Notes: a model not told the origin generated them from the sequence alone. Counted from the first letter of the stretch, positions 43,497 through 55,499 are shown. The stretch is DNA of 64,000 bases from Leuctra nigra (GCA_934045905.1 OW203773.1:19393246-19457245); one strand, 5' to 3'. Numbers and translations are program-made.

Positions 43497-43778
43497 GGTA
43501 GGTGAGTGGTAATGCTCTGAACTTGTATTCCGGGGGCCCGGGTTCGATTCCCGCAGCCGTCCTTCCTGACTGGGGGTTTTTCGTGGTATTTCCTCAGTCG
43601 ACAAGCAAATGCTGGGAAGGTACCTACCCTACTAATAATTGTCCACGACCGCCTTCTTCCCACCTTCCATCCTTACCTACTCTTCACCATCATCTCCCAA
43701 TCATCCTCATAATCATTCATCCGTCGCCATTAGCCTCGCTGCAGAACAGTGCGACGTTAAGCCCCAGACAAAAAAAAC
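43497..43778 (+). mobile_element. SINE copy with tRNA-like head
   Basis: The head GGTGAGTGGTAATGCTCTGA and box B GGGTTCGATTCCCG are followed by the shared body and GTTAAGCCCCAGAC plus A8. The target duplication is not evident. Confidence 0.8.
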
Positions 43779-43895
43779 ATTCGTACTAGTATGAATGTAG
43801 TTAATGAAGTCCATGAATCTTGCAGCAAGGAAGCATTCCAATAACCTTATTTATAAACGGTAAATGAAAACAATGAATTTTTTGAAATTTTACCT

Positions 43896-45226
43896 AATTG
43901 ATTGAGCGAGCGAAGCGAGCGTCTCCTTTTGGCTCTTTTGGCACGGACCTCTGTTTTTTTTTTTTTTTTTTTTTTTTTTTTTCTGTTACTGACGATATAC
44001 AGGTCAGAGTTTTTCTTCGATCGAGCTGAAATTTTGCACACATGTACGTAACATTTCTGATTGTTGCAGACCCTAATTTTTTTGAAATCCATTGATTGGT
44101 TCAAATTTAAAAAAAATTAACTTTCGATTGGTTGTTTTGATCACATTGAAATTTTGACAAGTTATTACCCCCAACATTGTACCCAATCAAACAAGGTTTC
44201 AGCCAAATCCTCCCATTGGTTAAAATTTAAAACCATCTTTCCTGTGTTTTTAGAAATTTAAACTATAACCGATTGAACGATCAACTTATAACTTCGCATG
44301 ATGGTTGGGACCAACATTAGCTGCATTTTTGACAATTTTCATACTAATCTGTGTTTAAATCCAAACGTTATTGACATTTTACGGACTATTTGCGTGTTGG
44401 CTGTCAAATTCACGGCGACTTCGACTCTTCAGTTCAAGGCAAGGTAGTTAGAGCAGAAACTTTCAAACGCAAATGAAACTGATAATGACCGTTTAACAGT
44501 CGATCTGATATTGTGTAGACACACTTATATCATATGAGTGGTCTCAGGTATATTTTTTGAAGGAGATCCTGTGATTTTTGAAAATTAACACGGAACAGTT
44601 CAATCATAAAGGTTCAATCGATCAACTTAAAGCTTTGCATGGTTATTTGGACCAATATTTTAGGAATGTTTTGAGATTTCTATACCAATCTGTGGCGAAA
44701 TTTTAGAATTATTGGCTTTTAATGACATTTTCGATAGACAGAATTTCGGTTCGAGGTGTTGCGCGTATCTGTGCTCGCTCATCAACGCGTTACTCAGATT
44801 CATTGGTTAAAATTTAAATAAATATCTCCTGATAGGCTGAAAAATGAAAACGGTCTTCGATAATTCTGATCAAACTCATATTTTGCATGATCATTAAGAC
44901 CAATATTGTCTCTTATTTTACAAAATTTCATCCCAATCAGTTAAGAACGTATGAAGTTATTTACATTTTTAATATCTGTCAGTAATGAAGTATCGAAATG
45001 AATGTTTTCCAGTGCCAATTGAAAATTGATTCTGATTTGCTTTATGAACCAGGTGCTTAGATGCTATTTTAAAGTTTCGATGAAAAGCATACACTTTTAA
45101 GTTGATATCATAATCAATTCCATATGGATGTATATGTTTTCTGTGCGTTGTGTACGCATTTCCGGTTCGAGAATTTGCACGTACCCGTGCTCGCTCATCA
45201 ACGCGTTACACTGAGCGTTTTCCTAG
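43896..45226 (+). mobile_element. Family R hairpin-ended repeat, copy c (uninterrupted)
   Basis: The cleanest full-length copy, about 1.33 kb. It starts GATTGAGCGAGCGAAGCGAG. It contains two copies of a TCGAGGTGTTGCGCG/TCGAGAATTTGCACG + GCTCGCTCATCAACGCGTTA module (about 44752 and 45165), the second forming the terminal hairpin, and ends TTTTCCTAG before T. The internal empty site for the LTR element is at about 44142. Confidence 0.8.
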
Positions 45227-45884
45227 TTATTATTACCATCATTGATTTATTGCACTCTAGATTTGAAAAATGATAACTCCACTTGAAGGTCCAGTTTTTC
45301 AATACTTGGCTAAAACAAGTAATTAAGTTAACACAATTATTATTCTAGGAATGTCATTGGTTGTTTTCATGACAATACAGTCCTAATCAACCGTTTAAAA
45401 AATAGCAGAGTATTGAGAGCAGATTTCTTTAATTAATTAGATTAAATTTAAATTTCAAACATACTTAAATTTTATTTAGGTATACTAATTTACATGCTGC
45501 AAGTGTGCACCACACAATTGTTATTTTCTGCGCCTTTAATGTTCTTCGAGAATTTTTTAAATGCATACCTAACGGAACTTTATCAATGTATTTAAAGACC
45601 AATCAATTCATACGCGACTATGTCATGTTTTTAATCTGCCGTTCCAATCTGTCTCTATCTACATTATTTGATAGTTACTAGTTAGGTATACTACTGAATT
45701 TTATACTCCCTATTTAAATTACTCCCAAATTGGGAGTGTCAAAAGTAAAAATCTTAGCAACTTTCTTTTTTCCACGACCACCTACGCACACAGTGCAGTT
45801 TACAAGGCCGCAAAGCAAGGTGCTTAAAACATAGACAAATCTGCATCGCAAATGTGAACAGTTTTAGCCAAGCACAGACAATTA
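45227..45884. other. AT-rich stretch
   Basis: No gene or repeat recognised. Confidence 0.4.
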
Positions 45885-45896
45885 CATTGATAAACT

Positions 45897-46181
45897 TTTT
45901 TTTTTTCGTTTGGGGCTTAACGTCGCACTGTTCTGCAGCGAGGCTAATGGCGACGGATGAATGATTACGAGGATGATTGGGAGATGATGGTGAAGATTAG
46001 GTAAGGATGGAAGGTGGGAAGGAGGCGGTCATGGCTTATTAGTAGGGTACCTTCCCAGCATTTGCCTGTCGACTAAGGGAAAACCACGCAAAAAACAGTC
46101 AGGAAGGACGGCCGCGGGAATCGAACCTCGGCCTACGGAATACAAGTTCAGAGCGTTAACCACTCAGCCAACTTGTTCCGT
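45897..46181 (-). mobile_element. SINE copy, complete, with 12-bp target duplication
   Basis: The perfect duplication CATTGATAAACT lies at 45885-45896 and 46182-46193. Minus strand: tRNA-like head (GTTGGCTGAGTGGTTAACGC, box B GGTTCGATTCCCG), body, GTTAAGCCCCAAAC and an A tail. It defines the family's true ends. Confidence 0.9.
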
Positions 46182-46590
46182 CATTGATAAACTGCTAAAT
46201 GCATTATTCACTCTTTTTGAATGACCATTATTGAGCATTGTTACACACTTGGTTCAAAAATCAATCAATTTGTTCTTAATTTAATAACATGATAACAATG
46301 ATAACAAGAAATAATAATAATAAAACAATGATGACTCATAAGAAAATCTCTGATGAAACAATTGACATAGTAATTCCACTGAAGATAAGGTGAGCTCTTA
46401 GAAGATAATATCTATGATAATATATAGAGTTGTGGTTTAAGAATGATAACACACTTTTATATGACTATTTAATATTTATCCTTTGTCACGAATGTGTGTC
46501 ATCATTATTTTGCTCAAAACTGTAACTATTGACTAATTATTGAAGTTTGGACACTTCCAGTCTTTCATCAAATTAAGATGAAGTTTAAAT

Positions 46591-46955
46591 CAGGGATTGG
46601 AACCGAAAATAACCGTTATTTTATAGAAACCGGAACGGAAATCGGAACCCATGTTTTTGGGTGCAACCGGAACCCTTTATTAATATTAAACATGGGTCCC
46701 ATATGAGTTCTTTAAATAATTATTTTCATTGAATTTTTACTTCATTCCTTTCAAATATGAAATTATTTATAACCATTTACAGTTTTTTAATAAATGATCA
46801 CGAAGTCAAATTAATGCTAGACAATTCTGAGCATGTAAGTTCCCAAAAGTCGATTTAAAAAAAACATCTGAATTATTGTCTGAATTTGATGGAACCGATT
46901 GGAACCCTTATGGAACCGGAATCGGAACCGATATTCATTTAGGTTCCAGTCCCTG
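46591..46955. mobile_element. hAT MITE, 365 bp
   Basis: The ends are CAGGGATTGGAACC and GGTTCCAGTCCCTG. The 8-bp duplication is GTTTAAAT (46583-46590) against GTTAAAAT (46956-46963). The interior is rich in CGGAACC words. Confidence 0.85.
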
Positions 46956-47205
46956 GTTAAAATATAAATTCCCTTTGGACCGTGCCCCAAACACGCTGTT
47001 GCCCAAACCTAAACTAGGCAACTAATTTTAATTTGAGCTCCTTAATTGTTTGTCAATAGGAATAGCTTATTTTACTCCATGGTTTGACCAATACCGCTTG
47101 AGTACCCAGAAAAAACTGATTGAACTTCCGGTCAAGATAATTCTTTATACTATTTATACCTGGAAGAGAGAGAGAATAGAATCTACATAAATGCGATTCA
47201 TTTCA

Positions 47206-47380
47206 TGCGGTTGTCCTTCCTCATGCGGACGTCCTTCTCAGTCGTGGTTTCCCTCAGTCAGTCAAGAGGCAAATGATGGGGAGGTTAATAATTGGCCTAA
47301 CTAATGACTAATAGGCCACGACCGTCAACTTCCCACTGTCCCGACTCCCAATCATCATCCATTCGGCGACCAACAAAACC
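47206..47380 (+). repeat. Degenerate SINE fragment
   Basis: GTCCTTCTCAGTCGTGGTTT, AGGCAAATGATGGGGAGGTT and TAGGCCACGACCG match the SINE body with many changes. Confidence 0.55.
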
Positions 47381-48260
47381 CATTACAAAGAATGGAATGT
47401 CGCTGCATTCTTGTGGAATTTTTTAAGTTGTTAAAAGTCCACTTTGAAGTCCAGTCAATTTTAAAGGTGTTGTAACTTATGAAAATTAATTGATCACTTT
47501 TATGTATTACCCTTAGAAATTTGAGCTTTTTCTTAGATCTTACGTTATTTGAAGATTTTTTTTGACCCTTCGTGACCAATTTTACTAATCTGTATTTTAT
47601 TGGTGTACATTTCCAATCTTTATAATTCCAAATAAGTCGCTTAGGGTGTATGTCCTTCAGGAGAAAATGTATCAAATTCCAAACATTGAAATATTTAACA
47701 CATTTTCAACAAAAAATTATGTCAACATTCCCAACACTGTGGCCAGATAGTAAAATTATTGAAAAAATATTTGATAGGTCTTCGCCTATTCATAACGAAA
47801 ACAATGAGACCACTTTTACTGATTATTACAGGACTTGTAAGCAGTGTTGTGATTAGATAATTTTATTTTTATCTAGATAAAGATAAAGATAACCTGCCAA
47901 AAATTTATCTAGATAAGATAATAGATACATTTCCAAGGAATCATCTAGATAATAGATAAAGATAAACAATAATTATCTAGATAATTGTAATAGATAATAG
48001 ATAATTTTTTACCAAATACTAGGTAGCTACTGTTCCCTAATTATTTTCGAATCCTAAATTCGGAAATAGAGTTTTTAAAAAATGGGGCCGTCAAAACAAA
48101 CCAACTAATGCGACTAAACGGAGATGATTTTCCTTTTTCATCATCTGACATTTGAGGTTCGTGCATTTCATGCACACAAATGCATTTTGAATTTTATATT
48201 TTTTATCTAGATAATTGCCAATAGATAACAATATTTTTTATCTAGAAGCTGTCTAGTGAG

Positions 48261-48662
48261 ATGGAAAACTACTGCATTAGAGAAGAACCAGTGACGGTTA
48301 CGTTGTTTGTTGGCACTCGGGACTTGCTTGAGGGAAGGAGTAGGAATGACATTATGGATGATGTGAGGGAGTTACTGGAGGCAGTAAAGAGCAGATTTGG
48401 AGTGTCATGCAAAGTTTACATGGCTAGCATGCTGACGGGGAAAGGGAGTGGTCCCAGAGAGTTGAATAATTGTGTCAGAGCCGTGTGTAAGGAACAAGGT
48501 GTGTGGAACATTAGCTTGAGGGGAATGCAAAGGGGGTTGTTGGGGAAATGGGACTGGCATCGATCAATTGGTGAAGGATTACGAAATGTAATAGAAGAGA
48601 GAACAAGTGAGAGGAGTCATCAGGGTTTTTGGAGCCGCACAGTGTGGAGACGAGTGACGTAG
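48261..48662 (+). CDS. SGNH-esterase-like ORF upstream of the LINE polyprotein
   Basis: 133 codons. VTLFVGTRDLLEG near residues 12-24 resembles block III (GxND) of SGNH hydrolases, with Asn changed to Arg. VYMASMLTG, then NNCVRAVCKEQG and KWDWHRSIGEGLRNV, follow the order of the second half of such domains. The N-terminal Ser block is missing, so it is a truncated, probably inactive domain. It overlaps the next ORF by 34 nt in another frame. Some LINEs carry esterase ORF1s, which supports the assignment. Confidence 0.5.
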   Translation: MENYCIREEPVTVTLFVGTRDLLEGRSRNDIMDDVRELLEAVKSRFGVSCKVYMASMLTGKGSGPRELNNCVRAVCKEQGVWNISLRGMQRGLLGKWDWHRSIGEGLRNVIEERTSERSHQGFWSRTVWRRVT

Positions 48663-49589
48663 TTCAGGAAACAGCCCCGGAAGCAGGATCTAACAGAGCA
48701 AAGAGAAGAACCAGGAAAGAAAGACAAATAGGAAGTAGAATTGAATTTACATTTGGTACGCTGAACATTGTTTCATTGAATGGAAAGGTAGAAGAAATGA
48801 TAGATGTGATGGTTGAAAGGAAGTTATTGTTTCTAGGGCTAAGTGAAGCAAAGTGGAAAGGAAGTGGTTCGAAGGACTTGAGAAATGGCTTTAAGCTGTG
48901 GTGGTCTGGTGGCTTGGAGGGAAGGAATGGAGTGGCGGTAGTAGTGAGTCCGAAGGTTAGTGACTTTGTGGTGGATGTGAAGTGTCACAGCGACAGGTTG
49001 ATGTCACTGATATTGAAGGCAAGTGACAAGATGACAGTGGAGGTTGTGCAGGTGTACGCACCACAGGCAGGTCGAGCAGTGGAAGAGAAAGAGAGTTTTA
49101 GTGAGGAAATAGAAAAGGTATTGGAGAGATCAAAGTATGAAGTAATTGTGATGGGAGACTTTAATGCGAAGGTAGGGAGTGACAGAAAGGGCTATGAGGA
49201 GGTGCTGGGGAAGTATGGGGTAGACGAGAGAAACAGAGATGGGGAGAGGCTGCTGGATATGTGTAGAAGAAATCAACTGAAAATAGGCAACAGCTGGTTT
49301 CAGAAGAGAAGAAGCCATTGTATAACAAGATACGGCTACGGTGAGGACAGATCGGAGTCCGTGATAGATTACATCTGTGTGGGGGACAGCTTGAGGCAGA
49401 GCATCATAGACATCAAGGTATGCCCAGCCGTTTCACTCGACAGTGTATTGTATTGTATTGTATTTTATTATCATCCCGTGGACAAGTACATAATACATGT
49501 ATGGGTATCGTCAAGAATGTATGTACAAGTTATGACAAAGTCAGAAATATTTACAAGTCACAATGCTTACAATGACAGTTATATGGGGG

Positions 49590-49760
49590 GTCATTCTGGT
49601 AGCGGTTGCAAGTACTTGCAACCGGTTGTAAGTACTTGCTACCGGTTGTATAGTTGCAACCGGTAGCATCCTTATTCTGGAAGCGGTTTTAGCAGAAAAA
49701 ATGGCGGCATATTGGTTGCAACTTTAAAACCAACTATTTGTGGTTTTAAGTGAGTTGCAA
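49590..49760. repeat. Left subterminal GGTTGCAA array
   Basis: GGTTGCAA/TTGCAACC words recur about eight times in 170 bp, some as palindromes (GGTTGCAAGTACTTGCAACC). A matching cluster lies at 55360-55490. Paired subterminal arrays are likely transposase-binding sites (inference). Confidence 0.75.
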
Positions 49761-50099
49761 CCAATACAAATGGCGTCGATATTAGTTGAAAGTAAGTGCT
49801 TTCCATTGCTTTTGTCATTAATTGTCGTATAAGATGAAAATATTCTCGTTAATAACATAGTGAGTTGAAAACATAATAATGTGGCTCTTTTAAATAATCG
49901 CGGGCTTACGCGAGCAGCGACAAACAACGTCAAGGTCGAACAACTAAAGTGACAGCACGGCACCACCCACATGTTCTGCCAGAAAGCATCATAATAATAT
50001 CGTTTACTTTTCGTATTATAATGACATCTTTGATGACATTGTGTTTGGCGTGTTTTGTGAGTGAGATGATGAAGATACTGTCACATTTCCTCGACTGAA

Positions 50100-51200
50100 A
50101 TCCACGGACTGTACAGACGAAAATGAAAATGTCAAACGTTGCACTCGCTTCAACCGCCCATTAACCTCGAAAAAGACACAACGAAAATATAATGCCCTAC
50201 CTGCAGACACAGTTTTTGCTAGTGGCGGCTTTCAGTGGCTAGTTGGAAGTAATTGTCATTTGTCACAATCATCTGCAAGTCGCATAATAACTGCAGTTGT
50301 CAATGCAATCTACGTAACAGATCAAGAGAGACTGGACACGAAGCAAGGATTCTCTACAGTGTAGCCAAGTTCCCTAATGTAGTTGGTGCAGTAGATGTCA
50401 CACAATGTCCACTTCAGGAAACCCACCAAGAACCTAGAAACCACCCAGCGGAAAGCAAATTATCATCAACGTGCAGATCACGTGCAAATCGACATTGCGA
50501 GTCATCGATGTGCTCGGCGACTTCCCAGGATGTAATCACGACAAGCACATCTGATTCCTATGAAGCAACCTGCTAAAGTGTTGACCAGCGGCTTAATCCC
50601 AGATGGCGTGCTCATCGGTGAGTCAATAAAAAATATTCACATATTTTCCATAGTCTGAATTTTAGCAGAAAGTAGTAGTACCTACCTAGTTAGTAGTAGG
50701 ACTAGGAACACACATTCCATTCCAATGAATGTTTATTTTCACTGCAATGCAATGAAGTAGGTAAACCGAGGTACTAGAACCACTAGGTACTAGTACTAAA
50801 ATCTTAATTATATGCATCAATAAAGAAATGAGATAAAGTAAATAAAAAAAAAGTACCTAGTTAAAATTTCCCAATTGAAATTATTGTCTGGTTAAAAATA
50901 TAAAATAGGTACCTATTTCAACTTAATATGCAAAGAAACCCTAACGTATCTCACTAATAGCTAATGTGACATTATATTTGTTGCTCGACAGCGGGCAGTC
51001 GAGTTTGTTCCTTCAAACTGTGGCTGATGAATTCGATTGAACGACCCCAAAGTGAAGCGGAAGAGCGTTACAACTCGCAGCACTCGCAACATCGTTGAGC
51101 GCTGCATTGGACCGGACTGGCGATGCACTCTGCCACTCTCCTACAATGGCTTGCCAGATCTTCACGACTGTGTTCGTCCTCCACAACATGGCCTAGACTT
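50100..51200 (+). pseudogene. HARBI1-type (DDE_Tnp_4) transposase, frameshifted
   Basis: Family-like blocks occur in order in different frames: FASGGFQWLVGSNCHLSQSS (about 50215-50280), KFPNVVGAVDVTQCPLQ (about 50368-50420, containing the first catalytic Asp), INVQITCKSTLRVIDVL and DFPGCNHDKH (about 50464-50550, the second catalytic region), EAEERYNSQHS (about 51050), TRNIVERC, and VFVLHNM (about 51168-51188). At least three frame changes are needed. The gap 50560-51000 may be intron or decay. It cannot make transposase. Confidence 0.75.
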
Positions 51201-51510
51201 CGTCTTGAGTGACGTGGATGTCGACCGCACAGTGTTAGCGTTGAAAACTGCATTGAAAAACTGCCGGATGTTTGTGACTGAGGCCAAATATGTTTGTGGA
51301 ATAATCGATGGCCTGGATTTAGAATGGACTTGTGAGTTTGTAGCCGGAAGAGTGTTTGATGGAGCTGTGGCTTGAGGCATGGATGAAGGATTTGGACCAT
51401 TTAGATGGTGAAGCACATTATTCTGGTGTTTAAAGAAAAATTGTTGATTAATTAAACATTCGCTTCATATTTTTGTTATGTAAAAAGGTTACTAGTTAGG
51501 GTATTACCAA

Positions 51511-53869
51511 TCCCAGAAAAAACACTCCGTGTAAAAATACCAGCCAAGTCTCTTTAACTATAAAAAAAAATAGACGAAATCTAAAAATTCAGCACTGAAA
51601 AGGAGTGATATCAAAAAAGGAGCCAAGTCAACGAATTTTCCAAATTTTAATCGTACCATTGAAATAAAAATATCAACCCCCGAGAAATACTTAAAAAAAG
51701 GACTCGGCGCATCGTTTTTTTAAAGACACTTTTCTATCCTAAAAGTATAGGAAGAACTCTACAAGTATATTTTCCTGAGTATATCACATTCATTATCGAC
51801 GAATCATACTACGTTTTAATATAACTAGTACTCTTACCTACTGGCAGTTTTGGTATTTTGTCAATATTCAGAGGAAATAAACGGATAAACGAATAACGAA
51901 TAAACGGAAGCGGCCTAGTCTATTCGTTATTGCCACTATTTCTAGGGTCATATTAATCAATCATACTTCTCAATATCGTGACTGAGGGAAATAGCGAAAG
52001 CGCTCATTACAAGAAGGCCGTCAATGAGATTTGTATAAGTGACTAGTGCACTGAGCCATGCTGCTCAAATAATTACTGACTAGATTTTTATCTAAAGTAA
52101 TACGTTATGTAATTTATGAATTTTTTTGGTATAAAATGTTAATTAATAGCAATTAATTACACGGCGAGAAGGTTCAAAGTATAATGCTGTAGTAGGTATG
52201 TTGATGTACCCACAAAACTATAGGTACCTACCAATCACAAACACAACTGTTCTGTATTTATTGCTTGTAAGACAATGCTATGTTTCTTTGCGTACTTATA
52301 TTTAAATTTAAAATATTTTACAGAATATTCAATATTTAATTTGAAAGTTTTGTCCCAATTTTTCTAGGCATTTCTGAACTACGTGGTATGTGAGTGGCAT
52401 AAGCTTAAGAATAGAAAAATGTCTTTAAAAAAACGATGCGCCAAGTCCTTTTTTTAAGTATTTCTCGGGGGTTGATATTTTTATTTCAATGGTACGATTA
52501 AAATTTGGAAAATTCGTTGACTTGGCTCCTTTTTTGATATCACTCCTTTTCAGTGCTGAATTTTTAGATTTCGTCTATTTTTTTATAGTTAAAGAGACTT
52601 GGCTGGTATTTTTACACGGAGTGTTTTTTCTGGGATATCACTTCTTTTGTTAGTTTATTCATACAGCTTGTAGCACATGTCCGAGCAGGGACTAATTTCT
52701 TTAAAAAAAAAAAAAAAGCCTCAACCGATTTGGTTACTATGAAAAGTTGCGTTTGGTATAAGATGAAAATGATTATCCAAGAAGAATAGCTTAAGTTTCG
52801 TTATAATCGATCCAGCCGTTTTCGATACATGACGTCACTTCCGGTTTTGAAATAGCGGCCGAATTCCGGTATAGGTAATAAGAAAACAATCTAGTTTTAT
52901 CTAGTTGATACCTTCATGAACGACCATCTGAATTCCTAATCCCTATATTTCCGTAAAATCGGTCATGCCGTTTGTAATATATGACGTCACTTCCGGTTTC
53001 ATTTAGTGGTTCCTGCCGCCATTTCCGGTACCATTAATTTATTTATTCATTTTTCACAATTGATTTTTCAAATAAATAGCAGAATGAATACGCAGGAGCT
53101 AGTTCAGTTGCAATCGGTACAGGCGTTTTAGATATATGACGTCACTTCCGGTTTCAGGAATGGCGGCCGAGAACACTGCTACCTTGAATATATAAATTGT
53201 ATTGTCTATGTTACAATGTAAGTTAATTATGTACGTATTTTAAGTATAATTTGTTGAAATAAGTTAAATATTGCGTATTTATGACGTCACTTCCGGTTTA
53301 GAAAATAAGAAAATAATATTTTTTTTATTGATACTTCATATAGATGACCATCTAAATCGAATGGCGCTAATTTCGTTCTAATCGGTCCAGACGTTTTTGA
53401 GTTATGACGTCACTTCCGGTTTCAAAATGGCGGCTTCCGGTTGGTTTTATAAAAAGGCACCTCAGACGCCAAAAGTGCACATGTGGTAAAAATTTCAGGT
53501 CGATCGGTTCAGCCGTTTAGGCTGTGGCGGTGATAGCGACGTTTCGTGATATCATCAGAATCATCATCATCTTCAGAATCAGAAAGTGGTGTAATTTCAC
53601 TGTTTTCTCGGTCCTCTAGCGCGCAAATGGCATAACCTATTGTTCCCAAATTTGGTTTATGTAGTGGGGTGGGCCATAGCTCGAAATTAAGATATTTCGC
53701 AACAATGTGAGATTTACCAATTTTGAGATCCAGTAGGCCGAAAATGCCATGTTGTTGCTTACAGTAAAAGTGTTTGGTCTGCTCCTCAGTTTATTAGGCA
53801 TTTACGGTATGTTGAGTGACTGTGAGTGTATAGTACGACTTGGCTGGGTGGAGCGACCGCTCCACTAGA
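51511..53869 (+). mobile_element. Non-autonomous Helitron-like element, copy 2
   Basis: Starts TCCCAGAAAA after A and ends with hairpin TGGAGCGACCGCTCCA and CTAGA before T, with no target duplication. The 5' part is a large inverted repeat (51511-51735 against 52420-52645) around a 690-bp spacer that copy 1 lacks. The body carries five CRE-ETS motifs. No Rep/helicase is encoded. Confidence 0.72.
52830..53420 (+). repeat. Five CRE-ETS composite motifs in a 590-bp array
   Basis: TGACGTCACTTCCGGT is exact at 52830, 52982, 53137, 53282 and 53405. Spacings are 152, 155, 145 and 123 bp. The sequence between is much more diverged than the motif, apart from shared lead-ins such as TCGGTCCAGACGTTTT and followers such as ATGGCGGC. 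Confidence 0.9.
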
Positions 53870-55499
53870 TGAATACAATAGACTATGTAAATTTAATTCT
53901 TAATTTATTGATGTCAATTGTATGGGAATTAAAAATTTCACTATTAAAAACAATCCAAAAATAGTATTCTTTTTGAATTGGTCGATTGAGTGCAAACTGA
54001 TTCTTCACGCATATCACACATAAAAATAATCGAAGTATTTACCTACAATTATACAATTTAGGTACCTAGTATGATGTCACTGGATTGTTAAATATGATTG
54101 TTATCAATACTATACGCTTTTCAGCATCACTTCAGGCAATACCTAGGTATCGATGAATGAAATGCAAATTGTTTCAGGATGGCCAAACGTTTTACATTGA
54201 TAGTTAGCAACTGTATCAGGCTGAATATAACGCCTGTCCCTTATAGGTATTACCTATTATTTTTTAGTTAAAAGTATTGCTGCCCTCATAAAATAATAAA
54301 ATAATAAATATTGAAAAAATAAATTTTGAATGACTTGAATGGTACCCTTCTTTAATTTTTCCAATCTTACAGCGATCTGATAATGTTGATAATGAAAATT
54401 GTCACAACTTTATTATTCACTGTCACATATTGATTGTCAATGCACCTCTTAAACGGAACATTCGACGAGAAGTGTCGGGGGCCTCCGAACCTTCAACGCT
54501 CTTCTTTCCGATGGCCTTTTCGACCATTGTTTCCTCAGCGGCTGTTAATGGTTAATAATTCGATGGGCCGTCTCTTGTGCAAGTCATGTTCAAGTAGTAT
54601 GCTGAAGCTTCCTTTTTAGTTTGGCATTTCAAATCTTTGAACTTGCTCCTTATCTAACAATAGAAAATTAAATGTAAGTGAAGTTTCATGTAATTTATAG
54701 GTAGAACAAGACCAATGAACAAGAGTTATCAATATTACAATGCATTTAGTACCAAATTTTTATTAGGTGGTCAGGTCCTTTTCTAGCAGTACCGAGTAAA
54801 ATCCTCGGCAATGCTGGTATGTACAACAATAGTAATTCCAACTTACCTCGGCTATACTGATCGGTGGACATGGGACCCGCGTTGACTTGATCAGCTCCAT
54901 GGCTGCTTCTTATCATTTTGTATGAGTTCAGGCCCAAAATCTCCAAAAAGAGTTGCCTCTCTATTCATTGTTCACTTCACAAATTATCAATCACATCTCC
55001 AGTTGGCTATTTATTTTTAAAAGGTATCGCTTCTTTTTATTCTCTTTTTCAGACATTATAGAGGCACTAATAATATTTTGATTATTTAATAAGGGACAAT
55101 AAAATATAAATCACACTTGGTGGTAGGTAGGTAACTCTGATAATGTACACATAGGTTTAATATTTCAGCTAAAGAAATACCTTTTTATAGGTAATTACAA
55201 ATGAATCCCATTTTCATTGAACATTTTTAAATACCTATCCGCAATGTTGAACCAGGACTGTAACACGAGCAGAACATTCCATTATTTGAAATTTTACCCG
55301 CGAAATTTCAAAACGGAATATCTTTTGTACAAGTTATTTGGAAATTCCACTGCCGACTTGCAACCACACTAAAACCGCGTACAAGAATACCGATTCAAGA
55401 AAGTTGCAACCGGTTATAGCGTGGTTGCATCTTTTTGCAACCATGGTTGTAAAGTGATACTTGCAACCATTATTTGCAACCGCTACCAGAATGACCCCC
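53870..55499. other. Right part of the Harbinger element
   Basis: Contains the SANT/Myb-like remnant (54425-54620, minus) and the right GGTTGCAA cluster (55360-55490). The remainder is AT-rich and shows no other gene. Confidence 0.5.
54425..54620 (-). pseudogene. Harbinger SANT/Myb-like protein remnant
   Basis: The minus strand reads KEASAYYLNMTCTRDGPSNY, stop, then PLTAAEETMVEKAIGKKSVE and GSEAPDTS. A Gly-Pro patch followed by PLT..E..V...IG...VEG is the pattern I know from the linker of Harbinger-associated MADF/SANT proteins. Short and broken by a stop, hence tentative. Confidence 0.45.

Larger units (their letters stand above)
49586..55499 (+). mobile_element. PIF/Harbinger-type transposon with a nested Helitron-like copy
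   Basis: The terminal repeats are GGGGGTCATTCTGGTAGCGG followed by TTGCAA, inverted at the right. The 3-bp duplication is ATG (49583-49585 and 55500-55502). It encodes a decayed HARBI1-type transposase on + and a remnant of the partner SANT/Myb-like protein on minus, the usual Harbinger gene pair. Without the insert it is about 3.55 kb. It lies in the 3' UTR of the truncated LINE. Confidence 0.8.
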
